Positions 51,855-60,584 of a stretch of DNA of 64,000 nucleotides are shown piece by piece (the first letter of the stretch is position 1; every line of letters begins with the position of its first letter). Made by a program: the position numbers and the translations under genes. The stretch is taken from contig OZ243123.1 of the NCBI GenBank assembly GCA_965212505.1, positions 1,550,001 to 1,614,000 of the forward strand, given 5' to 3'. This stretch comes from JAHEKO01 sp965212505 (lineage in GTDB: Bacteria; Acidobacteriota; Thermoanaerobaculia; Multivoradales; JAHEKO01). The notes beneath the pieces are model-generated. The model was not told the DNA's origin. It saw nothing but the letters and a program-made list of their open reading frames with translations, and made no database searches.

Positions 51855-53314
51855 GCTCCTCGATGAAACCTCCGGGCGAGAACCGCTCGTCGGCTACCCG
51901 CAAGTGGGCGCGGGTGGCGCCGGGCGCGCCCGTCGTTCTGAGTCAGGTCGAAGGCGACTCGTTTGCTGCCGAGCAGTACCGGAATCTGGCCTTCCAGGTC
52001 GAGCAGCGCAAGCGAGAGCAAGAGGACGGTTCGTTTGTCTTAGCGACGTCGAGCTCCGACCCTGGGGCCGGCAAGACGCTCACCGCTCTGAATCTGGCGC
52101 TGACACTGGCGCGAGAAGGGGAGCGGCGCGTGCTGCTGGTCGAGGGCGACCTCTGGAAGCCGACCTTCAGTCAGTACCTGGAGATCGAAGACTCGACTCC
52201 GGGGATGGCGCAGGTGTTGGCGGGAGAGTCGACCGTCGACGACGCCGTCGCCACGGTTTGGGGGACCGAGTTGGACGTCCTCTGGGCCGGCCAGTCGGGC
52301 AGAACGACCGGGCTCATGGCGCAGCGCCGGTTGGCTCGTGTGGTCGAAGAGATGAAGGCGGAGTACGAAGTCGTGGTGATCGATTCGCCGCCTGTCATGC
52401 TCGCCAGCGGCCGGTCTCTAGCCGACTGTGCCGACGCGGTTCTGGTTCTCGTGCGCGCTGGCCAGACCAAGCGCCGAGGTATCGAGGAGGCGCTGTCCGC
52501 GCTCTCGCCGGACAAGGTACTCGGGTTTGTGCTCAACGGAGCCCGGGCTTCGAACGAGAAGGGGTACGCCTATTATGCGGGCTATTCCCGGGCGACCGAA
52601 CAGGCGCACCCCGGAGATGGGCGCAAGCGCCGCTGGAAGGTTCTGGGGGCGATCGCCACCGCGGCGGTGAGTGTTGCCGCGGCCTACTGGCTGCTCGGAT
52701 CCGAAGGAGACTTCTCCGCGGTGCCGGAGCTCGACCAGGCGGCGGCCGTCAGTACGCCGTTGCCCGAGGAGGTGGCGCTCGAGAGCCGCGTGCCCTCGGT
52801 GCACGCGGAACTCATCGCCGGCGCGCGTGCCGCCGCGGCCGCCGTCCAGAGCTACGACATCGACTACGTGGTGCTCGACTACCCGGCCGGCGATCCCGGC
52901 GCGGAGCGAGGTACGGCGGCCGATCTCGTCGTGCGGGCGTTCCGCCAGGTGGGCGTCGACCTGCAGCAGGAGATTCACCAAGACCTGGTGAGCAACCTCT
53001 CGATCTACGGCGCCCTGGAGCCGGATCGGAGCATCGACCATCGACGGGTGCGAAACCTGATGCTCTGGTTCGAGCGTCACGCCAACCGGATCGCCGATTC
53101 GACCGACTGGCGCGCCGGAGATGTCGTCTTCTGGGCGACCGATCGACCGGGCTGGGTCAACCACGTCGGCATCATCTCCGACCGGGCCTCTACGGAGGGC
53201 GGGCCTCAGGTGATCCACCACTTCAAGGCCGACAACAGCGGCAGTGAGGACGACTCGCTCTCCCGGTGGCCGATCGTCGGCCACTTTCGCTGGACTCCGC
53301 CGCCCGGAGGGTAG
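51851..53314 (+). CDS. Fusion: EPS tyrosine kinase (CpsD-like) + membrane helix + DUF1287 domain
   Basis: A 487-residue fusion. Residues 1-250 are a bacterial tyrosine kinase of the CpsD/TIGR03018 type: Walker A 70-76 (DPGAGKT), Walker A' 94-104 (VLLVEGDLWKP) and Walker B 174-181 (VVVIDSPP). A Tyr cluster at 238-246 (GYAYYAGYS) is the likely autophosphorylation site. Residues 262-282 form one membrane helix. Residues about 320-482 are a DUF1287 domain (VDLQQEIHQDLVSNL, IDHRRVRNLMLWFERH, WRAGDVVFW, VNHVGIISD, PIVGHFRW), which must be periplasmic. As I recall the family, GVCTDV-type Cys is conserved just before DLQ; here it reads GTAADLV at 354-360, so the Cys is missing. A kinase joined to an NlpC/P60-like fold is unusual. 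GTG 51851 overlaps the previous stop. Confidence 0.85.
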   Translation: MSSSMKPPGENRSSATRKWARVAPGAPVVLSQVEGDSFAAEQYRNLAFQVEQRKREQEDGSFVLATSSSDPGAGKTLTALNLALTLAREGERRVLLVEGDLWKPTFSQYLEIEDSTPGMAQVLAGESTVDDAVATVWGTELDVLWAGQSGRTTGLMAQRRLARVVEEMKAEYEVVVIDSPPVMLASGRSLADCADAVLVLVRAGQTKRRGIEEALSALSPDKVLGFVLNGARASNEKGYAYYAGYSRATEQAHPGDGRKRRWKVLGAIATAAVSVAAAYWLLGSEGDFSAVPELDQAAAVSTPLPEEVALESRVPSVHAELIAGARAAAAAVQSYDIDYVVLDYPAGDPGAERGTAADLVVRAFRQVGVDLQQEIHQDLVSNLSIYGALEPDRSIDHRRVRNLMLWFERHANRIADSTDWRAGDVVFWATDRPGWVNHVGIISDRASTEGGPQVIHHFKADNSGSEDDSLSRWPIVGHFRWTPPPGG

Positions 53315-53358
53315 GTCCTCCATGGGCTCGATGGTGACTCGCCAACGGAGGCGGTAGC

Positions 53359-54756
53359 TTGTTCAAGCTATTCAGCCGCCACTGGTCGATTCCGTCGACG
53401 GTCTGCCTGCTGGCCGAGCTCTCGATTCTGATCGTCTCGCTCGGCTTGGCGTTCTGGCTCCGCTTCGACGGCGAGCCGCAACGCTTCTTCACGGCCTCTG
53501 AGTTCCTGCTGCGCTCGACGACCTTCGCCAGCGTGATTCTGTTCGGGTTCTATCTCAACGGTCTTTACGACTTCTCGCACCGGGCGAGCGCACAGCAGCT
53601 GATCGTTCAGCTGAGTCGAGCCGTCGCCTCGTCTGCGATCGGCCTGCTCGCGGTCTACTACGTCTTTCCGGCCGTCTGGACGGGCCGTGGAGTTTTCGCC
53701 ATCGCTCTCGGTATCGCGGCGGTGATCCTGACCGCCTGGCGGCTCCTCCTGCGCTGGATCCTGATCACGCGCTTCATGAGTGAGCGGGTCTTGCTGGTGG
53801 GCAGTGACGAGTCGGCCGTGATGTTGGCCGAAGAGATCCTCGAACGAGCCCATCTCGGCTACCACGTGGTCGGGTTCGTCGCCGACGACCCGGAGCTGCA
53901 GGGGGTCAGCCTGGTGAACCCCGAGGTCATCGGGACGACGGCGGACGCCCTCGATCTGGCCCTCAAACACCGGGTCAATCGGGTGGTCGTCGCGCAGCGA
54001 GAGAATCGCGGTCGAGTCAATCTCGACAGCCTGTTGCGTTGCAAGACGAACGGCATCCCGGTGGAGAAGGGGCCGGACTACTACGAGCAGCTGACCGGGA
54101 AGATCATGCTCGAGGACATCACCGTCAAGTCGTGGCTGATCTTCTCGAGCGGCTTTGTTGTCTCCCGATCGGTGCTGTTCCTGAAGCGCATTCTCGATCT
54201 CAGCGTGTCGGCTGTCGGTCTGGTGGTGAGTGCGCCTCTGATGTTGGTCGTCGCGCTGGCGATCCGACTCGACTCGCCGGGGAGCGTGCTCTACCGGCAG
54301 GAACGTGTCGGCCGGCGAGGGCGTCTCTTCTCTCTGTGGAAGTTCCGCTCGATGCGCGCCGACGCCGAAGCCGAGGGCGAGGCGGTCTGGGCGCAGGAGA
54401 GGGACCCGCGTGTCACCCGAGTCGGCGCCTGGATTCGGAAGTTCCGCATCGACGAGCTGCCGCAGCTCTGGAACGTGCTCGTTGGCGATATGAGTCTGGT
54501 CGGCCCGCGACCCGAGCGCGAGCCGTTCGTGCGCGAGCTCATCGAACGCTTCCCGCTCTACGAGCAGCGCCTGGTCGTCCGACCCGGCATCACCGGGTGG
54601 GCGCAGGTGCGCGCCGACTACGCGTCGACGTTCGAGGAGTCCAACGAGAAGCTGCGCTACGACCTCTACTACATCAAGAATCTCTCGGTGCTGCTCGACA
54701 TCTCGATTCTGGCCAGCACTCTGCGTATCGTGTTGATCGGTAAGGGGGCGCGTTGA
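53359..54756 (+). CDS. Polyprenyl-phosphate sugar-1-phosphate transferase (XrtA-type)
   Basis: A 465-residue membrane protein that starts EPS synthesis by loading the first sugar phosphate on undecaprenyl phosphate. Four N-terminal helices (about 12-130) precede a CoA-binding-like Rossmann region (MSERVLLVGSDESAVMLAEEIL). From about 275 comes the catalytic Bac_transf domain (LKRILDLSVSAVGLVVSAPL, YRQERVGRRGRLFSLWKFRSM, RKFRIDELPQLWNVLVGDMSLVG in shorter blocks, RPGITGWAQV). It is of the TIGR03013 type. The start is TTG 53359 with GGAGG upstream. It overlaps the next gene by 4 bases. Confidence 0.93.
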   Translation: MFKLFSRHWSIPSTVCLLAELSILIVSLGLAFWLRFDGEPQRFFTASEFLLRSTTFASVILFGFYLNGLYDFSHRASAQQLIVQLSRAVASSAIGLLAVYYVFPAVWTGRGVFAIALGIAAVILTAWRLLLRWILITRFMSERVLLVGSDESAVMLAEEILERAHLGYHVVGFVADDPELQGVSLVNPEVIGTTADALDLALKHRVNRVVVAQRENRGRVNLDSLLRCKTNGIPVEKGPDYYEQLTGKIMLEDITVKSWLIFSSGFVVSRSVLFLKRILDLSVSAVGLVVSAPLMLVVALAIRLDSPGSVLYRQERVGRRGRLFSLWKFRSMRADAEAEGEAVWAQERDPRVTRVGAWIRKFRIDELPQLWNVLVGDMSLVGPRPEREPFVRELIERFPLYEQRLVVRPGITGWAQVRADYASTFEESNEKLRYDLYYIKNLSVLLDISILASTLRIVLIGKGAR

Positions 54757-55994
54757 ACCTCCTCTTCCTGTGCCATCGAGTGCCCTATCCGCCGAACAAA
54801 GGGGAGCGGATCCGTGCGTTTCATCAGATTCGATGGCTCGCCGAGCGCCACGACGTTCACGTTCTGGCGCTCGCCGAGAACGGTCAGGAGGCGACGGGCG
54901 CTCGCGAGTTGGGCCGCTTTTGCAGCTCTGTCGAGGTCTTCGAGACCGGTCGCCTGAGCCCCCGGCTGCGAGCCGGGTGGGCCTCGCTCACCGGGGGCTC
55001 GCTGACGGCCGCCTACTTCCGCTCGCCGGGGCTCGCTCGGCGGGCGCGGCAGATCGCGCTCACCGCGCCTCCCTCCGCGGTCGTGGCCTGTAGTTCGTCG
55101 ATGGCGCAGTACGCGCCGCTCTTGGGCAAGGTGCCGAGACTCCTCGATCTGGTGGACGTCGACTCGGCGAAGTGGTCGCTCTATGCGGAAGACGCGCGCT
55201 TCCCGAAGAGCGCCGTCTTCGGGCTCGAGGCGAGGCGACTCCAGGCGTACGAGAAGGAACTGGTCGCCACCTACGATCGTGTCGCAGTCACCACTGGGCG
55301 TGAGCTCGAAAAGCTCGGCCAGTTCAGCCCGACCGACAACGCCTTTGTGCTGAGACAGGGGATCGATGTCGACGCGTTCGACGGCGAGGGGCGCGAAGAG
55401 GCGCCGGTACCGACGCTGGCGTTCACCGGCCAGATGGACTACCTCCCGAACGTTGCGGCCGTCACCTGGTTCGGGCACAAGGTCTTCCCGCGTCTGCGGC
55501 GTCAGCGGCCGACACTCGAGTTTCACATCGTGGGCCGCCGGCCTTCGCCCGCAGTCCAGGCGCTCGCCAGCCTGCCGGGCGTTCACGTGACCGGAGAGGT
55601 CCCAGATATCGCGCCTTACCTCGATCGCGCGTGGGTGTTTGTCGCGCCGCTGCGGGTCAGCCTCGGAGTGCCGACGAAGATTCTCGAAGCGATGGCGTCG
55701 CAAGTGCCGACTGTCGCGACCGAAGCGGCGGTACGCGGGTTGGTGGACGGCGGCATTCAACACGGTCGGGACCTGCTGGTCGCGGAAGACGAGACCGACC
55801 TGATCGAGTCGATCGAACGGCTGCTTTCCGAGCGGCACCTCCGCGAACGGATGGGGTCGTGCGCGCGCCGTTTCGTCTGCCGCTCCTACTCCTGGGAGCA
55901 CACCGCCGGCCAGTTGGAAGAGGAGCTGCTCGCGATCGACTCCGGACGACCGCCGTTGCGATTGGTCGAGAAGAGGGACGCCGAGATTGCGTGA
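54753..55994 (+). CDS. Glycosyltransferase, TIGR03087-like XrtA-system type
   Basis: A 413-residue GT-B enzyme. The opening LLFLCHRVPYPPNKGERIRAFH is diagnostic of the EPS-locus glycosyltransferase family found beside exosortase systems. The second domain has LAFTGQMDYLPNVAAVTWF, FHIVGRRPSPAVQAL and LRVSLGVPTKILEAMASQVPTVAT, the donor-site block. TTG 54753 overlaps the stop before it (TTGA). It probably adds the second sugar to the lipid-linked primer. Confidence 0.9.
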   Translation: MNLLFLCHRVPYPPNKGERIRAFHQIRWLAERHDVHVLALAENGQEATGARELGRFCSSVEVFETGRLSPRLRAGWASLTGGSLTAAYFRSPGLARRARQIALTAPPSAVVACSSSMAQYAPLLGKVPRLLDLVDVDSAKWSLYAEDARFPKSAVFGLEARRLQAYEKELVATYDRVAVTTGRELEKLGQFSPTDNAFVLRQGIDVDAFDGEGREEAPVPTLAFTGQMDYLPNVAAVTWFGHKVFPRLRRQRPTLEFHIVGRRPSPAVQALASLPGVHVTGEVPDIAPYLDRAWVFVAPLRVSLGVPTKILEAMASQVPTVATEAAVRGLVDGGIQHGRDLLVAEDETDLIESIERLLSERHLRERMGSCARRFVCRSYSWEHTAGQLEEELLAIDSGRPPLRLVEKRDAEIA

Positions 55995-57306
55995 TCTCGC
56001 GATACTGGCGCTCTTCTACTGCACGCTGCCGATCATCCCTTTCCGTCCGGTGCTCGGGCTGGCGATGTATGCCTGGCTCGCCTACATGCGACCGCAGGAT
56101 CTCGCCTGGAGCATCAAGTCGATGCAGCTCTCGATGTGGGTGGCGATCTGCATGCTGGTTGGACTGGTTCTCGCCTTCGGGCGGGAGCGCTTCGCGACCT
56201 TCCGCTTGCAGACCTTCCTACTGATCGCGATCGGCGCCTGGTACGCGATCACCTGCCACACGGCGCAGCTACCCGACCTGTCGGAGAAGTGGCTCGACGT
56301 CTATCTCAAGATCATCTTGATCAGTGTGATCACCACCGGTCTGGTCGTTACCCGGAAGCGGTTCGATTTCATGATGATGGTGATCGCGTTCTCGCTGGGT
56401 CTTCTCGGGCTCAAGAACGGCCTCTTCGCCATCTCGGCGGGCGGCGCGCAGTTTCTCAACGGTCCAGGCGGCTTCATGATCGACCGCAACGCCTACGCGG
56501 TCGCCTTGAACATGGCGATCCCCCTCCTGGTGGGCGTCGGCCTGACGACCGAACGCAAACCGATTCGCATCGCGGCGCTGGCGCTCGTGCCGTTTTGCAT
56601 GATCACTATCTTCTGCACCTTCTCGCGCGGCGGCCTGTTGACGCTCGGCGTCGTCAGCGCGGCGCTGATCTGGCGTACTCGCAAGCCGGTGTTGGCGGCG
56701 GTTGTGCTGACCGTCGGGATCGGGGCCTTCGCCTATACCGCCTCGGATCAGCTCAAGGAGAAGTACGCCGATCGTTCGAGCTCGATTTCAAACTTCGAGG
56801 AAGATGCCTCGGCGATGGGCCGCATCCGCTCCTGGGGCGTTGCGGTGCGCATGTGGGCCGATCATCCGGTCACCGGTGTCGGCCCGCGCAACTTCACCCT
56901 GCTCTACCGGCGCTACGGCAGCATCGACTCGGTTCACGTCGCTCACAATTCGTACCTCCAGATGTTGGCGGAGACCGGCACCCCAGGCTTTGTACTGTTC
57001 GTTTCGTTGATTGTCGTGGCCCTGCTGAGGCTCGAGGCGGTGCGGCGACGTCATCGAGACGATTGGGCGGGGAAGTGGGCGGGCATGATGCAGGTCTCGC
57101 TACTGGCCTTTTCCACCGGCGGGCTCCTGCTCGACATGGCCCTGTTCGACCTCTTCTATCAACTGGTCGCACTGACCGTGTCACTCGAGATGGCGGCGGC
57201 GAGACTCACCGCCGAGCAGCCGGCCGAATCGGAGCCGGCGACCGAGCAGGTGGCCGGACCGTGGTGGAAACAGCCGCGTGCCGTAGCTGCCGGAGGAGGG
57301 CGGTGA
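55987..57306 (+). CDS. O-antigen ligase-like membrane protein, XrtA-system type
   Basis: A 439-residue protein with about eleven hydrophobic segments. The start RDLAILALFYCTLPIIPFRPVLGL with MYAWLAYMRPQDLAW is typical of the TIGR03097 group. FCTFSRGGLLTLG is the Wzy_C core Arg loop, and HPVTGVGPRNF with HVAHNSYLQMLAETG is the conserved outer loop with His, which is catalytic in WaaL-type ligases. It joins the finished glycan to its acceptor or polymerises repeats. TTG 55987 overlaps the previous gene by 8 bases; the deacetylase follows with GTGA. Confidence 0.88.
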   Translation: MRDLAILALFYCTLPIIPFRPVLGLAMYAWLAYMRPQDLAWSIKSMQLSMWVAICMLVGLVLAFGRERFATFRLQTFLLIAIGAWYAITCHTAQLPDLSEKWLDVYLKIILISVITTGLVVTRKRFDFMMMVIAFSLGLLGLKNGLFAISAGGAQFLNGPGGFMIDRNAYAVALNMAIPLLVGVGLTTERKPIRIAALALVPFCMITIFCTFSRGGLLTLGVVSAALIWRTRKPVLAAVVLTVGIGAFAYTASDQLKEKYADRSSSISNFEEDASAMGRIRSWGVAVRMWADHPVTGVGPRNFTLLYRRYGSIDSVHVAHNSYLQMLAETGTPGFVLFVSLIVVALLRLEAVRRRHRDDWAGKWAGMMQVSLLAFSTGGLLLDMALFDLFYQLVALTVSLEMAAARLTAEQPAESEPATEQVAGPWWKQPRAVAAGGGR

Positions 57307-58193
57307 GTGCCTCGGCGACTCCCTTGAACGCCTTCACGGTCGATGTCGAGGACTTTTTCCAAGTCGCCGCGTTCGAGCCGATCATCGAGCGGTCTCGGTG
57401 GGACAGCTTCGACAGACGAGTCGAGGAGAACACACGCAGAGTCTTGGCGCTGCTCGATCGGCACGGCGTGCGCGCGACGATGTTCGTCCTCGGCTGGGTC
57501 GCCGAACGGGCTCCCGAGCTGGTGCGCGAGATGGCCCGAGCCGGCCACGAGATCGCGGTTCACAGCTACGACCACAAGCGGGTCACCGAGCTCACGCCCG
57601 AGGAGTTTCGCGAAGACGTCCGCCGGACCAAGGGTCTGCTGGAGGAGATTGCCGGCGTCGAAGTCCGTGGCTACCGGGCGCCGACCTATTCGATCGTCGA
57701 GGAGACCCTATGGGCGGTCGACGTGCTGCTCGAGGAGGGGTTCCTCTACGACTCGAGCATCTTCCCGATTCGCCACGACCGCTACGGCATCCCCGACGCC
57801 CCTCGCTTTCCGTGGGTGGTGACGCGCAACGGCGATACCGAGTTGATCGAGTTCCCGATCTCGACTCTGCGGCTGTTCGGAATGAACCTGCCATTCACGG
57901 GCGGCGGCTACCTGCGCCTCTTCCCGGCGGGCCTCGGGCGATGGGGGCTTCGTCGATTGAATCGCGTCGAGGGCCAGCCGGGCATCGTCTACGTCCACCC
58001 CTGGGAGCTCGACCCGGAGCAGCCTCGGCAGCCGGTGGGCTGGTTCACGCGCTGGCGCCACTATCGGAACCTGGAGCGGACGGAGGAGCGGCTGGAGGAG
58101 ATGCTCGAGACGTTTCGCTTCGGCACCGTGCTCGACGTCCTGCAGGAGATCGGTACTCTGGCTGTCGACGAGCCTCGAAGGGCCGCCGGATGA
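57303..58193 (+). CDS. XrtA-system polysaccharide deacetylase (NodB fold, DUF3473 end)
   Basis: A 296-residue protein of the TIGR03006 type. The opening NAFTVDVEDFFQVAAFE carries the first acidic residues (D14, D17). H87 and H91 in HSYDHKRV bind metal, and RGYRAPTYSI is the next motif. After the NodB core the DUF3473 end (FTGGGYLRLFP, VYVHPWELDPEQPR) is intact. It removes N- or O-acetyl groups from the growing polymer. There is no signal peptide, as usual for this group. GTG 57303 overlaps the ligase stop. Confidence 0.92.
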   Translation: MSASATPLNAFTVDVEDFFQVAAFEPIIERSRWDSFDRRVEENTRRVLALLDRHGVRATMFVLGWVAERAPELVREMARAGHEIAVHSYDHKRVTELTPEEFREDVRRTKGLLEEIAGVEVRGYRAPTYSIVEETLWAVDVLLEEGFLYDSSIFPIRHDRYGIPDAPRFPWVVTRNGDTELIEFPISTLRLFGMNLPFTGGGYLRLFPAGLGRWGLRRLNRVEGQPGIVYVHPWELDPEQPRQPVGWFTRWRHYRNLERTEERLEEMLETFRFGTVLDVLQEIGTLAVDEPRRAAG

Positions 58194-59179
58194 CTCAGCA
58201 GATCGACGCGCCCACAGAGCTCGGCCTGTCTGTCGTCGTGCCTCTCTACAACGAAGAAGACAATGTCGAGCCGCTCTACGACGAGCTGACCGAGGCACTG
58301 GAAGGCACCGAGGACGGTTACGAGCTGGTTCTGGTGGACGACGGCTCGAGCGACCACACGGTCGAGCGTCTGCGCGCGATCTGCGAGCGGGACGGCCGGG
58401 TGAAGGTCCTGCGGTTCCGCAGGAACTACGGGCAGACCGCAGCGCTCCAGGCCGGTTTCGACGCCGCGTGTGGTCGCGTCGTGGTGACGCTCGACGGTGA
58501 CCTCCAGAACGACCCCCGCGATATTCCGGCCATGGTGCGGGAGATCGAGGAGGGCTTCGACGTCGTGACCGGCTGGCGGCGGGACCGGAAGGACGTCTTT
58601 CTCACACGGAAGGTCCCCTCGGTCGCCGCAAACTGGCTGATCGGCCGGCTCACTGGAGTCCGGATTCACGACAACGGCTGCACCCTGAAGGCGTACCGGC
58701 GAGACGTGGTCAAACGGGCGCGCCTCTATTCGGAGATGCATCGCTTTCTCGCGCCGATGCTCTCGCTTTCGGGCTGTCGGTACCGCGAGGTCGAGGTCAA
58801 TCACCGGGCGCGCCGGTTCGGAGAGAGCAAGTACGGTCTGGGGAGAATCTGGAAGGTCTTTCTCGACCTGCTGACGGTGAAGATGCTCCTGCGCTTCGCC
58901 ACTCACCCAGCCGCTTGGTTCGCGATCCTCGGCTTTCCCTTCGTGATGGGAGGAGCGGCGGTGACGGCTCTCTCCTTCTACCTGTATTTGAACGCTCCCC
59001 TGGGAGAGCCGTTCGAGATCGTCGTCCCGTCGATCGCGGCGCTCCTGGTGTTGGCCGCCGCCCACCTCGTACTGCTCGGGATGTTCGCCGAGTTAGTGGT
59101 GCGGGTGGGCGACTACCGAGAAACCGAACCGATACTCACCCGGGTGGAGACCGCGGGTGTAGGAGGCGGTGAGTCATGA
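58190..59179 (+). CDS. GT2 glycosyltransferase, GtrB/DPM1-like (intact)
   Basis: A 329-residue protein. The GT-A domain has VVVPLYNEEDNVEPLY, D50-D51 (LVDDGSSD), NYGQTAALQAGF and D102-x-D104 (LDGDLQNDP), so all catalytic motifs are present. Two C-terminal helices (AWFAILGFPFVMGGAAV, IVVPSIAALLVLAAAHLVLL) anchor it. It should transfer a sugar from NDP to polyprenyl phosphate and so feed the GT-C enzymes nearby. ATG 58190 overlaps the deacetylase stop. It is paired with a degraded relative immediately downstream. Confidence 0.92.
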   Translation: MTQQIDAPTELGLSVVVPLYNEEDNVEPLYDELTEALEGTEDGYELVLVDDGSSDHTVERLRAICERDGRVKVLRFRRNYGQTAALQAGFDAACGRVVVTLDGDLQNDPRDIPAMVREIEEGFDVVTGWRRDRKDVFLTRKVPSVAANWLIGRLTGVRIHDNGCTLKAYRRDVVKRARLYSEMHRFLAPMLSLSGCRYREVEVNHRARRFGESKYGLGRIWKVFLDLLTVKMLLRFATHPAAWFAILGFPFVMGGAAVTALSFYLYLNAPLGEPFEIVVPSIAALLVLAAAHLVLLGMFAELVVRVGDYRETEPILTRVETAGVGGGES

Positions 59180-60156
59180 AACCAAGACCGGATGTGTCGG
59201 TTGTCATCCCCGTGGTCGAGCGCCACGGCGACCTCGAGCTGCTCTTTGCAGAACTGTCGAGTGAGATCGAGGCCGCGGGCAGGACGGCGGAGTACATCTT
59301 CGTCGTCGACTATCGCGAGCGCGAGGTGATTCCGACCCTGCGCGAACTCCAGGCGCGGACCGAGCGCGAACTCACCCTGGTGCTGCTCGGAGGTACCTTC
59401 GGAGAGTCGAGCGCTCTGACGGTCGGCCTCGAACGGGCTCGCGGAGACGTCATCGTGACGGCGGCCGCCTACTTTCAGGTGGAGCCGTCCGGCGTGCGCG
59501 CCGCCCTCGAAGGGCTCGACGCTGGTGCCGATCTGATCGTCGGCCGGCGCCACCCGCGGCTCGACTCCTGGTTCAATCGACTGCAGAGCTCGCTATTCCA
59601 CGGACTGGTGAACTGGATGACGGGCTCGAACTTCCGGGACATCAGCTCCGGCTTCCGGGCCATGAAGCGGCGCGTGGCGGAGGAGCTCAACGTGTACGGC
59701 GGACTCCACCGGTTCATCCCGATTCTGGCGCACAACCAGGGCTTCCGAGTCGAGGAGCTGCCGATTCCGCAGCGCAAGGAGGACCGGCCGACGCGCTACT
59801 ACGGGGTCGCCATCTACCTCAAGCGTGTGCTCGACGTGTTGACGATCTTCTTCCTCATGAAGTTCACACGCCGGCCGCTGCGCTTCTTCGGCCTGATCGG
59901 TCTCGGGGTCTCGGCCGTTGGTGGGGCGATCACCCTCTATCTGGGGATCTACCGCCTGCTCGACTTCGGCGCGATCGCCGGCCGGCCCCTGCTGCTGCTT
60001 GGCGTGCTTCTGATTGTGCTGGGTATCCAGACGCTCTCGCTCGGGCTGCTCGGCGAGATCATCATCTTCACGCACGCTCGCTCGATTCGTGACTATCAAG
60101 TGGCCGAGGTCATCGAGCAGACTCGCGCAACCCAAGTCGACGAAGCGATCCAGTGA
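59176..60156 (+). CDS. GT2-like membrane protein with degraded catalytic motifs
   Basis: A 326-residue relative of the preceding protein with the same layout, including two C-terminal helices (FGLIGLGVSAVGGAITLYLGI, LLLLGVLLIVLGIQTLSLGLL). The GT-A core is recognisable (VSVVIPVVERHGDLELLFAEL, TFGESSALTVGLERARG, GSNFRDISSGFRAMKR), but DDGS is VDYRE (44-48) and the DxD segment is TAAAYFQ (95-101). With both metal and nucleotide acids missing it is unlikely to be active. It may be a partner or scaffold of the intact enzyme. ATG 59176 overlaps the previous stop (ATGA). Confidence 0.87.
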   Translation: MKPRPDVSVVIPVVERHGDLELLFAELSSEIEAAGRTAEYIFVVDYREREVIPTLRELQARTERELTLVLLGGTFGESSALTVGLERARGDVIVTAAAYFQVEPSGVRAALEGLDAGADLIVGRRHPRLDSWFNRLQSSLFHGLVNWMTGSNFRDISSGFRAMKRRVAEELNVYGGLHRFIPILAHNQGFRVEELPIPQRKEDRPTRYYGVAIYLKRVLDVLTIFFLMKFTRRPLRFFGLIGLGVSAVGGAITLYLGIYRLLDFGAIAGRPLLLLGVLLIVLGIQTLSLGLLGEIIIFTHARSIRDYQVAEVIEQTRATQVDEAIQ

Positions 60157-60527
60157 AGCGGCGGGTGCCCCGGCTGAGGGTCCTACCGCCGGCGCCGCTC
60201 GCCTTGACGCTCGTCTACATCGGCATGATGTCGCTGGTTGTCTACCAGCTCTGGCACTCGATCCGCGTGTGCCCGATACCGCTCTTCCTCCGTCTCGACG
60301 AACCGGAGTGGCCGTTCGGAGCCATCTACCGAGCGGCAACGCTCGTGAGCGTTCTTCTGGTCGTCTGGCTGTGGCTTTCTTGGCGTGCGAGCCGCTCGTC
60401 GCGAGGCGGGTTGGATTCAGTTCCCTACCTCGGTGCGGCTCTCCTCTTGGCGCTCTTGCAGCGCCTGGTGGCGAGTGGGCTGGAGCCGTCGCTCGTCGTG
60501 ACCACCGTCGAGCGCATCGTGCCTTGA
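60153..60527 (+). CDS. Small membrane protein of unknown function, end of EPS operon
   Basis: A 124-residue protein with three hydrophobic segments (LALTLVYIGMMSLVVYQLW, ATLVSVLLVVWLWLSW, YLGAALLLALLQRLVA). I do not recognise the family. GTG 60153 overlaps the upstream stop (GTGA), so it is co-translated with the degraded GT2 protein and may form a complex with it. The EPS operon appears to end here; a short inverted repeat (TGAGA/TCTCA, about 60536-60555) follows but is weak as a terminator. Confidence 0.75.
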   Translation: MKRRVPRLRVLPPAPLALTLVYIGMMSLVVYQLWHSIRVCPIPLFLRLDEPEWPFGAIYRAATLVSVLLVVWLWLSWRASRSSRGGLDSVPYLGAALLLALLQRLVASGLEPSLVVTTVERIVP

Positions 60528-60572
60528 AGGCTCGCTGAGAGCATAACCGTTCTCAAGGCGGCCCCCGGCCGA

Positions 60573-60578
60573 TAGGGT
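60573..60578 (+). promoter_or_regulatory. -10 box (TAGGGT) for a probably leaderless mRNA
   Basis: TAGGGT ends 6 bases before ATG 60585. No Shine-Dalgarno sequence is present. Confidence 0.35.
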
Positions 60579-60584
60579 CGCGCT

